From: Aquibacillus sediminis
Lineage (GTDB): Bacteria; Bacillota; Bacilli; Bacillales; Amphibacillaceae
Assembly: GCF_005870085.1 (NCBI RefSeq)
Contig: NZ_SZNM01000013.1
Span: 44,438 to 108,437 of the forward strand
DNA length: 64,000 bases
Reading direction: 5' to 3'
The first letter of the stretch is position 1, and the number at the start of each line of letters is the position of its first letter. Shown here in pieces: positions 62,344 through 64,000 of the stretch. The notes beneath the pieces were generated by a model, which was not told where the DNA came from, did not search any database, and saw only the letters and a list, made by a program, of their open reading frames with translations. The position numbers and the translations under genes are program-made.

Positions 62344-63707
62344 AAACAGCAGAAAAACAACGAATCCAACAACAGTTCCAAGAAAAAATGGACTATGATG
62401 AACTCCTAAACTGCATGCGCTGCGGTTTTTGCCTACCTAGCTGCCCAACTTACATTGAATCAGGGAAAGACGAAGCACATTCACCAAGAGGGCGAATTGC
62501 GTTAATGAAGGCAGTTGTTGATGGCGACATTGAACCTGATGATGATGTCAAACGCTCGCTTGATATGTGCCTTGGGTGCCGTGCTTGTGAACCTGTCTGC
62601 CCATCAGGAGTTAACTATGGTCATCTGCTTGAGCAAGCAAGGGACATCATTTACCAAAATAAAAAGACCTCTGCACCAATCCGTGCATTACGTTCTGTGA
62701 CCTTAAAAGGCATGTTTCCTTATCATAATAGAATGGTTCAGATGACAGGATTACTAGGATTCTATCAACGATCGGGAATACAGGATTTTGCTAGAAAAAC
62801 AGGTTTAATGAACAAATTACCAGAGTCCATGCAATTAATGGAAAAAGTTTTACCTGATGTACCAACGAAAAAAGTGATGAGAGACCGTCCAACCTATTTA
62901 GAGCCGATTAAAAAACAAACCAAGCGTGTCGCCTTTTTCTCAGGATGTTTAATGGATACGATCTTTTTACCGACCAATGATGCGACAACGAAATTATTGC
63001 AATATGCAGGTTGTGAAATTGTGATTCCTGAGACACAAGGATGTTGTGGTGCATTACAAGGGCATAGCGGGGAAAGAGATCAAGCGAAACAAATGGCAAA
63101 GAAAAATATTCAAGCCTTTGAAGAGGCTGATGTTGATTATATCATTACAAATGCTGGTGGTTGTGGTGCCTTTTTAGTAGATTATGGTCATTTGTTAAAA
63201 GATGATCCTGAATGGGCTGCGCGCGCGAAAGCTTTTTCGAATAAAATTATGGATATCACGCGGGTATTGGTGGAACTTGACTTTCATAAAGAGGCCCTTC
63301 AATTAGATGAACAAATCATCACCTACCAAGATTCCTGTCACTTAAAAAACGGCCAACGAACCTTTATGGAGCCAAGACAATTACTAGAATCAATTGATGG
63401 TACCCAGTATGTAGAAATGAAAGATGCTGACCGTTGTTGTGGTTCTGCGGGTATTTATAACCTAGTAGAATCTGAGATGTCGATGCAAATTCTAGATTAC
63501 AAAATGAAACAAACCAAAGCAACAAAGGCCAAAACAGTCGTCACCACCAATCCTGGTTGCCTATTGCAAATGAAGCTCGGCATTGAAAAAGAAGGCTTAT
63601 CAGATCAGATGCGAGCTGTTCATATTGTGGATTTGTTGTTGGAAGCATATGAGAATGTGAACGTGAAGCTAGATGCAGAGGATTATCTGGCTGAACAGAC
63701 TTTGTAA
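62340..63707 (+). CDS. glcF: Glycolate oxidase Fe-S subunit GlcF-like
   Basis: A 455-residue protein with two 4Fe-4S motifs near the N-terminus (CMRCGFCLPSCP and CLGCRACEPVCP) and two CCG domains further on (FSGCLMDTIF with TQGCCGALQGHSG; SCHLKN with DRCCGSAGIYN). It should carry electrons from GlcD toward quinone. The start overlaps the glcD stop. Family repeats of type E follow the stop. Confidence 0.93.
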   Translation: MKTAEKQRIQQQFQEKMDYDELLNCMRCGFCLPSCPTYIESGKDEAHSPRGRIALMKAVVDGDIEPDDDVKRSLDMCLGCRACEPVCPSGVNYGHLLEQARDIIYQNKKTSAPIRALRSVTLKGMFPYHNRMVQMTGLLGFYQRSGIQDFARKTGLMNKLPESMQLMEKVLPDVPTKKVMRDRPTYLEPIKKQTKRVAFFSGCLMDTIFLPTNDATTKLLQYAGCEIVIPETQGCCGALQGHSGERDQAKQMAKKNIQAFEEADVDYIITNAGGCGAFLVDYGHLLKDDPEWAARAKAFSNKIMDITRVLVELDFHKEALQLDEQIITYQDSCHLKNGQRTFMEPRQLLESIDGTQYVEMKDADRCCGSAGIYNLVESEMSMQILDYKMKQTKATKAKTVVTTNPGCLLQMKLGIEKEGLSDQMRAVHIVDLLLEAYENVNVKLDAEDYLAEQTL

Positions 63708-63717
63708 GATTGATAAT

Positions 63718-63770
63718 TTAACGGAATGAGGATCCGCTTCACCTCGATGGGTGGTCTCTCATTCCGTTAA
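63718..63770. repeat. Family E hairpin (TTAACGGAATGAG inverted repeat)
   Basis: TTAACGGAATGAG (63718-63730) pairs perfectly with CTCATTCCGTTAA (63758-63770), 27 bases apart. It shares AACGGAATGAGGATCCG with the copy at 9020. Degraded pieces follow (CCTCATTCCACTAT, AATAGCGGAATCAC) to 63880. It may serve as the 3' hairpin of the glcDF message. Confidence 0.75.
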
Positions 63771-63951
63771 TTCACGAAAACACAACATTTTTGCTCTCTT
63801 TCCGGTTCCTCATTCCACTATTCTTCTCTTTTTACCTATTTTACTAGCTGTTTTCTACTAATAGCGGAATCACTGAAGCTAGAATAAAAAGTGGATACCC
63901 CGTTAACGAAAGTCATATTTGGATATGATGATAATAACTAGGAGGGTTTCC

Positions 63952-64000
63952 ATGGGTGAACATAGGCAAAGATATAGTGAGCAGTTTAAGCAAGAAACAG
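63952..64000 (+). CDS. Transposase N-terminus (IS3-type OrfA), cut by window end
   Basis: The ATG at 63952 has AGGAGGG upstream. The visible 16 residues, MGEHRQRYSEQFKQET, match the start of helix-turn-helix transposases of the IS3/IS150 kind (a Y-S-E-Q-F-K pattern before the first helix). The element's left end should lie in 63880-63930, near AGTGGATACCCCG. Only a fragment is seen, so family and integrity are open. Confidence 0.65.
   Translation, partial: MGEHRQRYSEQFKQET

Overview
The window looks like chromosome from a low-GC, endospore-forming Bacillaceae bacterium, probably a halotolerant genus of the Gracilibacillus/Oceanobacillus/Virgibacillus type. This is inferred from strong AGGAGG-type ribosome binding sites with frequent TTG/GTG starts, Spo0E-like phosphatases, IDEAL-domain and YdjO-like proteins, CcpA cre sites, a BCCT osmolyte transporter and NagR/XylFGH-type sugar systems. 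No rRNA, tRNA, CRISPR array or prophage was seen. The only transposase is a partial one at the right edge.

Layout. 1-7.2 kb (minus strand): a partial KaiC/RAD55-like ATPase, then a signalling cluster with an EAL phosphodiesterase, a multi-PAS GGDEF cyclase, a Spo0E-like protein and a FapA (DUF342) protein. 7.2-10.1 kb: a small protein, VanZ, a 51-bp tandem array, a gene remnant and a Gfo/Idh/MocA oxidoreductase. 11-19 kb (minus): a carbohydrate ABC importer (binding protein, two permeases) with its own three-part sensor (membrane-anchored sugar-binding protein, YesM-type kinase, YesN-type AraC regulator). 19.2-26 kb: IDEAL protein, aromatic acid exporter, lipoproteins, a ParB-like orphan, a split chromate transporter pair and a YdjO-like protein. 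26-32.5 kb (minus): xylB and xylFGH, with cre sites at the promoters. 33.5-35.3 kb: aldo/keto reductase and small proteins. 35.7-43.6 kb (plus): a c-di-GMP-I riboswitch and terminator followed by a Gram-positive Tad/Flp pilus locus (DUF192, flp, prepilin peptidase, TadE/TadG-like, CpaB, CpaE, CpaF, TadB, TadC). 44-49 kb: PEP carboxylase, RDD protein, M50-like metallopeptidase and a second Spo0E-like protein. 49.2 kb: a second c-di-GMP-I-like riboswitch, then a BCCT transporter with an acidic octapeptide-repeat tail. 51.7-56 kb: unknown protein, nitroreductase, PRK06851-type ATPase, divergent PRPP synthetase and a 52-bp array. 56-64 kb: nagAB/nagR, a CdaR regulator with glcDF, and the start of a transposase.

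How it works together. One theme is c-di-GMP: the window has a predicted cyclase, a predicted phosphodiesterase and two riboswitch-like leaders, one directly ahead of a pilus locus. A second is carbon use under catabolite control: xylose, another sugar, N-acetylglucosamine and glycolate or a related hydroxyacid. The intergenic DNA is unusually rich in repeats. It holds four 0.5-0.65 kb composite elements with terminal inverted repeats, three unrelated tandem arrays whose periods all fall at 51-53 bp, three copies of a structured 120-170 bp element, and a hairpin family. These repeats and the second riboswitch are the least explained parts of the window.
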